Assembly (NCBI GenBank): GCA_949288735.1
Contig: CASELE010000005.1
Location: 1 to 64,000 of the forward strand
DNA from: an uncultured Alistipes sp.
GTDB taxonomy: Bacteria > Bacteroidota > Bacteroidia > Bacteroidales > Rikenellaceae
Reading direction: 5' to 3'
DNA: 64,000 nt
How positions within the stretch are numbered: position 1 is the stretch's first letter; every line of letters begins with the position of its first letter. The notes below the pieces were generated by a model. It was not told where the DNA came from. It was given only the letters and a program-made list of their open reading frames with translations, and did not search any database. The translations under genes were made by a program, and so were the position numbers. Below are positions 1 to 7,708 of the stretch, piece by piece.

Positions 1-547
1 TGACCGATAGAAGGAAGAAACCAACCGCTGCTATTGGCAGGGGCTTGAGCCTTGTTATTCTCATAATCCACAACCGCATAATAGGTGGCGGGATAACCGT
101 ATAGATCTGTGGCATTCAAATTCTCCTTGCCACCGGCGGCGGTGATGATTTTCTGTGTCCAGGTGTAGCCGCTCCAGTCGATGTCAGGTGTAGAGTAATT
201 GTTCTGTTTTCCGCTTTCATCCGTGGGGCAGCAACCCAACTCGGTTCCGAAAACGCCCCACTGACAATAACCGTTTTTGGCATCCTGCAAGGCAACGGCA
301 TAGCCGTGGCACTTCTGCTGACCGATACCGGTGGCGGAGTAATCGGAACCATCGTTTGCGTGATGACCCGCATGGAACACGATGGCGATGACGCGCCGAT
401 TTTCGGTTCTGTTTCCGTGCCGTCATAGGTGATGGTTCCTTCGTCTGTACTGGTTTCTGTGTTTTCATTTTCAGGGACAGCATTGTCCTGACAGGAATAG
501 ATTGCAAGAAAACTCAGCATCGCTGCAAGAAAGAAAATCTTTTTCAT
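1..547 (-). pseudogene. Frameshifted secreted lipoprotein, 5' part (C-terminus beyond window)
   Basis: The start at 547 opens a classic lipoprotein signal, MKKIFFLAAMLSFLAIYSC, with the lipobox cysteine at residue 19, followed by an acidic Thr/Glu-rich linker. Near base 400 the reading frame stops making sense. One base inserted in the A run (T400-403 on the plus strand) joins the linker to RRVIAIVFHAGHHANDGSDY and then a Gly/Tyr/Cys-rich region running off the window start and ending near GWFLPSIG. This second part resembles the C-terminal DUF1566/fimbrillin-like domains of Bacteroidota surface proteins, which is a family-level impression only. Without the extra base the peptide ends in nonsense 143 residues after the start. 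The frameshift lies in a homopolymer, so true decay, phase variation and assembly error are all possible. Confidence 0.6.
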
Positions 548-996
548 TGCTTTTCGTTTTTTTGTTTTTTTAATTAGAAATTTGCTAATATGATGGATGC
601 CCGAAGGCGTGTTTTAGCGATGAAATTGAGTGAAAAACCATAATTTTTCATACTCAAAATTAATCATAATCAGTTCCTGAGCTGCCGCCAAATAGAAAGA
701 GGAGGTATTTCTGGGGGTATTTTGAAATACCGCGAAATTTGAGAAATACCTACCCAAATACCCCCCCCCTGTCAAACGGTATCCGAAAAAGAGAAAATCG
801 CCCCTGACATGATCGGTATGTCATGTTAGACTACTTAACAACGATAGCCGCCCGACTTATGGCATTTGAGATGCTGATATGCCACAAATCGGGGAATGAG
901 ATGCCGTGTATTGTAAAAACAAACCATCCAGGGCAAAGATGTGGATAATCCCGAGACAGCAATAATACATTCTTGATCTGAACCAAGGTACTGATG
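548..996. other. Gene-free spacer between lipoprotein and tail module
   Basis: No credible gene was found here. The left 150 bases are AT-rich and would hold the promoter of the minus-strand lipoprotein. The middle holds a symmetrical cluster of GGTATTT motifs (704-762) followed by a run of nine C (761-769). A small inverted repeat TGACAT/ATGTCA sits at 805-823. The right part would be the 3' trailer of the tail module; no convincing terminator with a T tract was seen there. Confidence 0.6.
704..762. repeat. Dyad of GGTATTT motifs, possible regulator site
   Basis: GGTATTT occurs at 704-710 and 716-722, and its reverse complement AAATACC at 744-750 and 756-762. Each pair has the same 12-base spacing, giving an imperfect 19-base inverted repeat around a centre near 733. 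A fifth copy (AAATACC) lies between the arms at 725-731. The layout suits a multi-subunit DNA-binding protein or a recombination or origin site. No protein partner can be assigned. Confidence 0.45.
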
Positions 997-1701
997 TTAT
1001 ACCAGTACCCATCCCTTGTCGGTGGCAATGGCCTGCTGCTCGGCTGAAAGTCTTGCGAGATTCTTGGATCCGATGCGGCACTCCTTGTCGGTGACACCTG
1101 GTGCCAGCGCATTGAGCAGCGACAGCAAAGATGCGACCGTCAGTTTCGGACAGCCGTTCACGGCCACATCGGCATGAATGCTGCCGGCAAAGGTCACCTC
1201 CTCCAGTGCCGCGCAGGAGACAAATGTCGAATCAATCTGCGACTGGACGTTCGAGAAATCCAGTACGCCGCCGATACGTTGCAGATTTTTGCAGCCATGG
1301 AACATCTCCGATGCCGAGGTGATGAGCGAAGTGTCCAATCCGCCGATCTCGACTAAATTCGTACATTCATAGAAGATATACATCATGTTCCCGACAAGCG
1401 AGGTGTCGAGCGTCGGCACGCGCTCCAGGGCCGAACATCCGTAACACATCTGGTACATCGAATCAAATGATGCCGTATCGAATTCCGGAAATGCGACCAT
1501 CGTCGTATTGTTGCGGAAGAGTTGGTATCCGTTGCGGATCTGGTTCATGCCGCTCGTGCTGTCCACAAGCGAGACTTTGCCAATCAGCACGGCCAGCGAA
1601 TCGTCCGCTGCGGCATCGACACCTTTCGAGCGAAGTGTGGCGGACAGGGTCTGACGTACCGTGTCGAGCCTCGTAACAAGAGTAGTAAAGTTTGCAGCCA
1701 T
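997..1701 (-). CDS. BspA-like leucine-rich repeat (DUF285) tail-tip protein
   Basis: The protein has 234 residues. The N-terminal 50 form a helical stretch (MAANFTTLVTRLDTVRQ) of the kind that attaches phage fibre-tip proteins. From about residue 70 there are three to four DUF285/BspA-type repeats with the pattern MFxxCxxLxxIxxLDTS (for example MYQMCYGCSALERVPTLDTS). This surface-exposed leucine-rich fold is used by Bacteroidota and their phages for adhesion. The gene is last in the minus-strand tail module and starts 3 bases after the stop of the 64-residue gene. A role as receptor-binding tip is inferred from position and fold. No signal peptide is visible, which fits a virion component rather than a secreted BspA. 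Confidence 0.65.
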   Translation of the reverse strand: MAANFTTLVTRLDTVRQTLSATLRSKGVDAAADDSLAVLIGKVSLVDSTSGMNQIRNGYQLFRNNTTMVAFPEFDTASFDSMYQMCYGCSALERVPTLDTSLVGNMMYIFYECTNLVEIGGLDTSLITSASEMFHGCKNLQRIGGVLDFSNVQSQIDSTFVSCAALEEVTFAGSIHADVAVNGCPKLTVASLLSLLNALAPGVTDKECRIGSKNLARLSAEQQAIATDKGWVLV

Positions 1702-1704
1702 ATG

Positions 1705-1899
1705 CTATCCGATAATTTGTTCCAGGGCCTCCATCACGCCAGCGAGTCCGAGCGAGTCGGCCATCGCTTCGACCAGATTTACGTAACTCACGGCGGCGCC
1801 CGTGCCGTTGCGGTCGATCTCTATCAGATCATTCGCAGCCAGGGTCGTTACCTTCGGTAACTGTGAGAGCGTGATGCCCTCGATGGTTGTCTCTGCCAT
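1705..1899 (-). CDS. Small phage structural/attachment protein, 64 aa
   Basis: A 64-residue acidic protein (MAETTIEGITLSQLPKVTTL...) sits between the large fibre gene (5 bases upstream) and the DUF285 tip gene (3 bases downstream). The motif ITLSQLPKVTTLAANDLIEI resembles the short N-terminal attachment segments of tail-fibre proteins in Bacteroidota prophages, where a module of this kind is often fused to the fibre. It may therefore be an adaptor between fibre and tip, or a fibre fragment. An upstream in-frame extension to 2055 is rejected because it overlaps the fibre gene and reads as low-complexity Arg-rich nonsense. No enzymatic motif is seen. Confidence 0.55.
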   Translation of the reverse strand: MAETTIEGITLSQLPKVTTLAANDLIEIDRNGTGAAVSYVNLVEAMADSLGLAGVMEALEQIIG

Positions 1900-1904
1900 A
1901 GTGT

Positions 1905-4031
1905 TTATGCTTCGTAGATTTTGAATTCGGTCATGTATTGATACGTTACGTGCCACATGCACTTGTCGGGATAGATCGTAGGCACGGCCAGCAGTTGCAT
2001 GACCCCGCCGTAGGTCTCGATGCGCGGGACGGGTTCGAAGCCGTAAAGGCCCCATTTGAGAGTGGTTACGATTCCCGATTGCGGATCATCGGCTGCGAGA
2101 ATCAGATTGGCGGCACTGCGGGTACGGATGGGCGAATCGTAGAGGTTGAGCACGCTGCCGATGAAGTCGGCCGACGAGGGCAGATTGAGCCAAAATAGGT
2201 ACTCTTCATACCGCTCGCCGAGGATCACGAGATTGAAGTTACGGTCGACGGTGTATTTGCGGGTCGCGGCATCGTAGAGCGTACCCTCTTCGTCGAGTTG
2301 TTTGAAAAGTACCTTCGAGTAGCCGCTGAAGATGCCGCTGCCGACCTCCATGTGCCCATCCTCGTAGATGCGCGTTGTAGCCGTTGCCGCGTTGCGTATG
2401 CCGTCGGCTCCGGCGAAGAGCATCAACTTGCCGTGCTTCCCGGAGGCTGTTCCCTCCATCTCGGCCCCGGCCATGCCGGCCACAACCTTCGAATTGCCGG
2501 CATTCTTCACGCCGACGAATCCCGACAGCACCACGCCGCTCGTTCCGTCTATTTCGGTCGAAATATCGCGGAAGTTTTCCCGCAAATAGGCCAGATCACT
2601 CGCAGCCTCCGTTGCCCGGTTCAACACTCCGGCAATCTCCCGACGGGCGTCATAGTAACGCTCCAGCGCGGCGAAATCTTCGTCGATCGGGATGAACTCG
2701 GGCTCTGTCTGCGTATAGCGTTCTATGGCCGCCACAGCCGCCAGAAAAGCCTCCTCGTAGGGCGTCCACTCGTCGTTCAACAGTCGGACGACACGTCGTT
2801 GCCCGTTTGCGGTGAGCACCTTGCCATTAACAAAGCGATAGCCCGTCGTGCTGATATGCATGAGCGCCTCGGCACGGAGTTGTTCATATTCGTTACGGAT
2901 ATCCTGCCCGCGTTCGCGCAGAAACGATTTCTCGACGGGCGAAACGCAGGCATCGGAGTTGATCTGCCGCAGCACCTCCTGCGTCTCCGAGATGCTTTGC
3001 AGCAACGCATCGAAGTCGGTACCGCTGCCGGGCTTTGCCGGGTCGATGCGTCCGAGACGCAATACACCATCGCGGAACGAAACCCCGTAGCCGGTCGTGC
3101 GGTTGAAGAGCTGCATCTCGCCCGTGGCGGAATCGAACCACGAGTCGCCCGTGCGGTCGGATAGAAAACCAGTGAGATAGATATTTTTCAGATAGGCCGA
3201 ATAGCCGGTCATGTCGAGTCCGTGCGCCGCAAGGTTCGAGAGGTCGCCGAACTGTGCGGCAATGTTCTCCGTGCGAATCTTCCAATCGTTCATACCGACC
3301 AGAAAGCGCATGTAGGTGCGGGTCTCATAGCGGGAGGTCTGACGTTCCGAATCGGAGGTATTGCCGAATGCCACGAAGTGCATCGCCACCTGCGGATGGA
3401 CGGGATAACCGTCGCGTAACTCATAGCGCCATTCGCTGTAATTTATCGGGTCGAGGCACTCCACAAGACGGAAGTAGCAGGTTGTGAAGCCGGCATAGGT
3501 ACGATTGCCGAACGAGTCGTCCGAATCGACAGTGTTATCTGTTATATTGTCTGTTGCAGCATTCAGAAAGATACCCATGCAGAGGTCGTTTTCGCGGAGC
3601 GTGCCGACTTCGCCCTCCTCCAGCTTGACGGTCAGCGTGCAGACCTCCCCGGCAACCGCTGCGACAATGCCGCATCCCGGAGCCGACCACTTGTCGCCGA
3701 CGAGCGTCTCGACCCGGTTGTAACGGTATTCGGGAACCTCAAGAAATTCTTCCAGATGCAGCCGTCGCAGATAGGTGTCGCCCATGACGGAGAGATTACC
3801 CGCGATTGCGCCGCCCTTTTTGTCCAGCTTTTTCTCCAGTTCGCCGGTCAGGCCCGACACATCGGCAAGGGCATGAATATGCTGCTTGGGAGCCATTACG
3901 CCCTTGATCTCCTTGCCCGAGACCTTCATCGACGCCTCGGCCGACGGCACATCGACGATGAACTCGAACTTGTCGAATTCATCCAACTGCCCCGCGGCAC
4001 TCGTCAAATCTTTGATGCGGATGTCGTCCAT
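1905..4031 (-). CDS. Phage tail fibre / baseplate structural protein, 708 aa
   Basis: A large virion-type protein. The start MDDIRIKDLTSAAGQLDEFD is preferred over an ATG 8 codons upstream because it matches the usual opening of these fibres (xIxIKDL...). Residues 50-75 carry a KQHIHALADVSGL collar-like motif followed by a short coiled coil (LTGELEKKLDKK), the typical join between the attachment domain and the shaft. The middle holds polar beta-rich sequence, and residues 340-520 are predicted helical (many Glu/Arg heptads). The C-terminal 200 residues are again beta-rich. There is no signal peptide. It lies directly upstream of two small tip genes in the tail module. The host receptor cannot be told from the sequence. 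Confidence 0.65.
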   Translation of the reverse strand: MDDIRIKDLTSAAGQLDEFDKFEFIVDVPSAEASMKVSGKEIKGVMAPKQHIHALADVSGLTGELEKKLDKKGGAIAGNLSVMGDTYLRRLHLEEFLEVPEYRYNRVETLVGDKWSAPGCGIVAAVAGEVCTLTVKLEEGEVGTLRENDLCMGIFLNAATDNITDNTVDSDDSFGNRTYAGFTTCYFRLVECLDPINYSEWRYELRDGYPVHPQVAMHFVAFGNTSDSERQTSRYETRTYMRFLVGMNDWKIRTENIAAQFGDLSNLAAHGLDMTGYSAYLKNIYLTGFLSDRTGDSWFDSATGEMQLFNRTTGYGVSFRDGVLRLGRIDPAKPGSGTDFDALLQSISETQEVLRQINSDACVSPVEKSFLRERGQDIRNEYEQLRAEALMHISTTGYRFVNGKVLTANGQRRVVRLLNDEWTPYEEAFLAAVAAIERYTQTEPEFIPIDEDFAALERYYDARREIAGVLNRATEAASDLAYLRENFRDISTEIDGTSGVVLSGFVGVKNAGNSKVVAGMAGAEMEGTASGKHGKLMLFAGADGIRNAATATTRIYEDGHMEVGSGIFSGYSKVLFKQLDEEGTLYDAATRKYTVDRNFNLVILGERYEEYLFWLNLPSSADFIGSVLNLYDSPIRTRSAANLILAADDPQSGIVTTLKWGLYGFEPVPRIETYGGVMQLLAVPTIYPDKCMWHVTYQYMTEFKIYEA

Positions 4032-4108
4032 ATAGGGTGAATATATAAATGCCAATATAATTTATATGAAAACATTGTCCTATATTTTGAAACCTTAATA
4101 TTATTTCC

Positions 4109-4116
4109 TATATTTG
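4109..4116 (+). promoter_or_regulatory. Bacteroidota -7 box for the opposite-strand moron gene
   Basis: TATATTTG matches the Bacteroidota -7 consensus TAnnTTTG and lies 15 bases before the ATG at 4132. An in-frame TTG at 4114 falls inside the box, so it cannot be the start codon. Confidence 0.55.
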
Positions 4117-4131
4117 AAAAAAGCGCCCATT

Positions 4132-4611
4132 ATGAAATATTTTATCACTGTAATATTCCTCATGTTAGGAATATCATCTCAAGCCCAAACCTATAAATTA
4201 TACCAAACGGACAATATTCATAATCAATTACGATTGAATACAAAAACAGGTGAGGTATATCAAATTCAAGATGACGGACAAAAATTTGTCATTAACTATG
4301 CTGTAACTCCGGACAATGAATCCGCCAATAGATACATGCTTTATAAGACTCGCAATATATGGACATTTATTCTCCTTGACAGATGGACCGGGAAACTATG
4401 GCAATGTCAATTTAGTGTTGAAGGAGAAGAATATATGATTACTATCCCTATCAATACAACAGCTCTTAGTTATTCTGCAAAGCCTGTATTTAACATTGAA
4501 CCAATGACAAGCATGTTCCAATTTTATCTTATAAATGAGGAGAATGGGGAGATGTGGAAGTTTCAATGGAGTACAAAAGGTGATGATTACAGGTGGATAG
4601 AAAAAGTATAA
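4132..4611 (+). CDS. Secreted three-repeat protein, prophage moron, 159 aa
   Basis: The gene lies on the opposite strand to its phage neighbours, between fibre and tape-measure genes, and is strikingly AT-rich (about one third G+C by eye) in GC-rich surroundings. MKYFITVIFLMLGISSQAQ is a Sec signal peptide with a likely AQ/T cleavage. The mature part holds three imperfect repeats of about 38 residues. Each has the form Y-x-L-Y-x-T-x-N-I, a polar loop, then L-D-x-x-T-G-x-x-W-Q-x-Q (for example LLDRWTGKLWQCQFS, with weaker versions LNTKTGEVYQIQ and INEENGEMWKFQW). Its own promoter box sits just upstream. Gene position, base composition and independent promoter are the signs of a moron, a cargo gene expressed from a prophage. 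The function is unknown; an envelope or surface role is inferred from the signal peptide. Confidence 0.7.
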   Translation: MKYFITVIFLMLGISSQAQTYKLYQTDNIHNQLRLNTKTGEVYQIQDDGQKFVINYAVTPDNESANRYMLYKTRNIWTFILLDRWTGKLWQCQFSVEGEEYMITIPINTTALSYSAKPVFNIEPMTSMFQFYLINEENGEMWKFQWSTKGDDYRWIEKV

Positions 4612-4616
4612 TGCCT

Positions 4617-6911
4617 TTACCCACCCAACACCTCTGACTTGAAGTTCTCCTTGCCGAGAACATAGACCAGATCACGACCCTTGGCAGTTAGTTGACCGCC
4701 AAGGGTTATTTGTATCTGTTGCGTGGCTCCTGCTGTTGGGAGCATTGACTGCAATCTCGACAGAGGGGCGATGACCTCGGGGTCGGTGCGGGCATTGAGG
4801 TTATCGCCGACCATGGCGTAAGTAGGTCCGTAGGCCAGACCTCCGTTCGCAAGTGCCGGGACGCTGTCGCCGGCGTTCTTGTTGATGAGTGCCGTCATCA
4901 CGGCTGCGGCCGCCACCATCGCCGCACCGATGGCGATTGCCGCCCACGGATTCCACAGCACCGACCGCAACGCCGACTTGAAGGCCAGAATCATCACACC
5001 GAACTCGATGAGCTGCGTGCCGATGTTCTTCAGGAAGGATGCGAACTGCGTCAGAATCGCCTTCATCAACCCGCCGAATCCAAGATCCCCGGTGATAACC
5101 TGCCCGATGGCTTCGGCTGCTGCCACGATGCTGTCGGCCATGAACTTCGAGACCTGCTGGTCGAAGCGCTGCATCACCTCGGCGATGGCACCATGAACAT
5201 GTTCGAGTGCCGCGGAGAACGACCATCCCCGGGCCGTCAGCGCCGTGGTGTAGTTGTCGACCATTGCCACCGTATCGAGAAGATTCTGACCGAGATGGCT
5301 CTCCGTATCGTCGGCCCACCCGTAAAGACCTTCGCGGACCGAAGCGAACAGGAGCTGCATCTGCCGTGACCAGTCGCTCGCTACGGGTGCCAGATCGGCC
5401 ATCTTCAATTCAGGTGCGGGCAATTCGAGTTCCACACCTTCGGGGAGCAGCGGCCCGAAGGTCGGCCGGGCCAGTTGCCCGGGTGTAAGGTTTTGGATTC
5501 GCTGCAACTCTTCGCGCAGACGGGCAATCTCGGCATTTGCCGCGGCAGTATCCTCGAGCGTCGATTCGGGCAGAAGTTTGCGCTTTTCAAGGCCCTCTAT
5601 CTGCTTCTGCAGTCGTCCGATGATGCCCGTCGTCCGTTCCGTACCGTCTGCTGCCGCATTCATCGAGGCCATCAGTTCCTCGGTCTGTTGCCGGGCCTGC
5701 TCCGTGATGCGGTCCATCTCTGCCTGCGCATCGGCCGCCTTCTTCTCCGCTTCGCGCTTCTTCTCGATGGCGGCCGTCAGCAATTCATACTCCCTGCGCA
5801 ATGGAGCCAGCTGCGACTCGTCGGGAACTTTCTGGATGGTAAATCCAGCCACCAGACCGCCGAAGTTGGGCACAAGCCGCGTGCGGGTCGTTTCGTCGAT
5901 GACGGCTTTCTGCCGGGTAAGGTTGTCGCGGAGTTTGCGTTCGAGTTCTTCGAGCGAGTCGCTCTCGGCCATCTCGTCGATCATCTTCTGCTTCTCGATA
6001 CGGGCATATGCAAAGGCCGCACCCATAGCGACAATCGCCGCAACAACGAGTCCAACGGGTGAAAGCAGGGCGGTCAGTCCGGCCGAAAGCATCGGCAGCA
6101 CCTTGATAACGGCTCCGACTCCGAGCGACAGCGGTCCAATGGCTGCTGCCAGTCCCGCCACGACGACCAGCACCTGCTTCATGGCGGGCGAGAGCGGCTG
6201 CAGCATCTGCACGACGACGGTCAGCGCCCGGGTTACCTTCGTGGCAAAGGGCATCATCGCGGCGCCGATCTGTTCGAGAAAATCGCCCCAGGCGTTGTTC
6301 AACTGACGCAAGGGTCCGAGCGCCGTCTGCGCGGCACTTTCGGCGAATCCTTTATAGTTCTCGAGGATGAAGTCCACGGCCTCGCCGTTCTTCAGTTGCT
6401 CGACGGTCAGTTCCTTCAGTTTCGGGATGCTTTCACCCAGTTCGCCGGTCAGACCGCCGAAGGTCTTGGCGAGATTCTTCACGGCGCTGTCGAGCGTCAT
6501 TCCCGTAGCGGCGGACAACTGCGCCGAGGCTTCGATCACCCGGCCGATCTGCTCCTCGGTCATTCCCAGCGAAGCCAGATAGGCCTGCTGTCCGATGACC
6601 ACCTCGTCGCCCAGTACGGAGCGCGACTGCAACTCGGCCGCCTGCGCGATAAGCCGTTGCTGGATGTCCGTGCGCCCCTTGAGTGCCGTGAGCAGACGCT
6701 GCTCGGCCTGCTGCTGCGTATCGGCATTCTTCAATGCCACGGCCCCGAGTGCGGCAAGCGGTGCCGTGAGTTTCACCGATAGGGACTTGCCGAGCGAGGT
6801 CAGCCGCTTTTCGAGCGAGCCGAGGTTGCGCTCGACCTGGTGCGCCTTCTGCTGAAACTCGTAGGAGTCGGCTCCGATCTTGATAAGGAGGTCGGCGATT
6901 CTTCGGGACAT
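4617..6911 (-). CDS. Phage tail tape measure protein, 764 aa
   Basis: The start MSRRIADLLIKIGADSYEFQ (6911) is chosen because it follows the stop of the upstream gene by 7 bases and matches the usual N-terminus of tape-measure proteins; an in-frame ATG 17 codons earlier overlaps that gene. Residues 15-60 form a coiled coil. Residues 95-220 resemble the TP901-type tape-measure core (ATGMTLDSAVKNLAKTFGGL). Two hydrophobic stretches follow, near residues 230-300 and 620-680, the kind that help the tail tip cross membranes. A heptad-rich helical region lies near 300-470. In siphoviruses and myoviruses this protein sets tail length and chaperones tube assembly. The short length suggests a short tail tube. 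It appears intact although the neighbouring baseplate gene is broken. Confidence 0.8.
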   Translation of the reverse strand: MSRRIADLLIKIGADSYEFQQKAHQVERNLGSLEKRLTSLGKSLSVKLTAPLAALGAVALKNADTQQQAEQRLLTALKGRTDIQQRLIAQAAELQSRSVLGDEVVIGQQAYLASLGMTEEQIGRVIEASAQLSAATGMTLDSAVKNLAKTFGGLTGELGESIPKLKELTVEQLKNGEAVDFILENYKGFAESAAQTALGPLRQLNNAWGDFLEQIGAAMMPFATKVTRALTVVVQMLQPLSPAMKQVLVVVAGLAAAIGPLSLGVGAVIKVLPMLSAGLTALLSPVGLVVAAIVAMGAAFAYARIEKQKMIDEMAESDSLEELERKLRDNLTRQKAVIDETTRTRLVPNFGGLVAGFTIQKVPDESQLAPLRREYELLTAAIEKKREAEKKAADAQAEMDRITEQARQQTEELMASMNAAADGTERTTGIIGRLQKQIEGLEKRKLLPESTLEDTAAANAEIARLREELQRIQNLTPGQLARPTFGPLLPEGVELELPAPELKMADLAPVASDWSRQMQLLFASVREGLYGWADDTESHLGQNLLDTVAMVDNYTTALTARGWSFSAALEHVHGAIAEVMQRFDQQVSKFMADSIVAAAEAIGQVITGDLGFGGLMKAILTQFASFLKNIGTQLIEFGVMILAFKSALRSVLWNPWAAIAIGAAMVAAAAVMTALINKNAGDSVPALANGGLAYGPTYAMVGDNLNARTDPEVIAPLSRLQSMLPTAGATQQIQITLGGQLTAKGRDLVYVLGKENFKSEVLGG

Positions 6912-6918
6912 GGTGAGT

Positions 6919-7326
6919 CTATGGTTTGTGTTGAATGAAGAGTGTCCATCCGGCTTCGACATCGGACATCACGGCTTCGCGGCCGTTCTCCATGCGGCTC
7001 ATCGCCGCCACAACGGCGAGCATGGTCGCCCGGTCGTGCGTGTCGAGCGGCTCGTCCGCATCGACGCCGGACCACATGGCGACGCAGCGGATGTAGTTTT
7101 CGGTATGATTCTCCACCGGCGGAGCGTAGCGTGCGATCATCTGACGCAGGGTGCCATATCCCCGGCGACGGTAGGAGTCCAGCAGCACGAACATCGCACG
7201 GTAACCCCACGCCATCGTCTCGAACTGTTTGAAGGCTGCGTCGCGCGAAGGTGTCACCTCGCCCAGATAGCGGGTCTTCGAGCGGCGGATATTGCCCGGA
7301 TTGCGGTTGCGTAGTCCTCGTGTCAT
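6919..7326 (-). CDS. Structural protein P5 / lysozyme-like lytic enzyme, 135 aa
   Basis: The N-terminus RGLRNRNPGNIRRSKTRYLG carries the RNxNPGNIR signature of a small family annotated in Bacteroides genomes as structural protein P5. The rest, FKQFETMAWGYRAMFVLLDSY and RMIARYAPPVENHTENYI, fits the alpha-helical lysozyme-like fold of that family. By analogy it would cleave peptidoglycan during entry or release; the catalytic residue is not certain from sequence alone. It sits immediately downstream (2 bases) of a membrane-anchored coiled-coil gene and upstream of the tape measure, so it may be either a tail-associated muralytic enzyme or, with its neighbour, a lysis pair. Confidence 0.7.
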   Translation of the reverse strand: MTRGLRNRNPGNIRRSKTRYLGEVTPSRDAAFKQFETMAWGYRAMFVLLDSYRRRGYGTLRQMIARYAPPVENHTENYIRCVAMWSGVDADEPLDTHDRATMLAVVAAMSRMENGREAVMSDVEAGWTLFIQHKP

Positions 7327-7327
7327 C

Positions 7328-7705
7328 TTACGGTCGTTTCGGTTCTGCGGTATCGTGTTCCTTGCGCCGCCGCTCCATCTCGGCCCGCTTGATCAGCACG
7401 GGACAGTGTTCGGGCGGCGTGTCGCACTTGTAGGCCTGACGGATGATGATGCGGCTGCGGTCGATCTCCACATCCTTGTGCTCGATGATGATTTCGAGTT
7501 TGTCGACCTTCTCTTCGAGTTTCTCCACGCGGCCGTCCAGCCGTGTGATCTGCTCGGATTGGATGGCCACGATCTTCTCGGTGTTCTCCAACTCCGCCGA
7601 GTCGGCTTCGGCCGAGGCCTTGCGCCGTTTCGAGCGGAAGAAGAGAATGGTGCCGGCCAGTCCGCTGGCCAGCACGAAGTTCAGAATAAGGCTCAGTGTC
7701 TCCAT
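7328..7705 (-). CDS. Single-pass membrane protein with coiled coil, 125 aa (holin/spanin-like?)
   Basis: Residues 3-24 form one transmembrane helix (LSLILNFVLASGLAGTILFF) followed by a basic stop-transfer segment (RSKRRK). Residues 35-85 form a long acidic coiled coil (heptads in EQITRLDGRVEKLEEKVDKL), and a charged tail follows. Proteins with this plan are common next to lytic genes in Bacteroidota prophages and are often listed as hypothetical. A holin or spanin role is possible from position beside the lysozyme-like gene, but one helix plus a large cytosolic coiled coil is not a typical holin. The gene is packed between its neighbours with 2-3 base gaps, so it belongs to the same transcript. 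Confidence 0.6.
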   Translation of the reverse strand: METLSLILNFVLASGLAGTILFFRSKRRKASAEADSAELENTEKIVAIQSEQITRLDGRVEKLEEKVDKLEIIIEHKDVEIDRSRIIIRQAYKCDTPPEHCPVLIKRAEMERRRKEHDTAEPKRP

Positions 7706-7708
7706 GAT

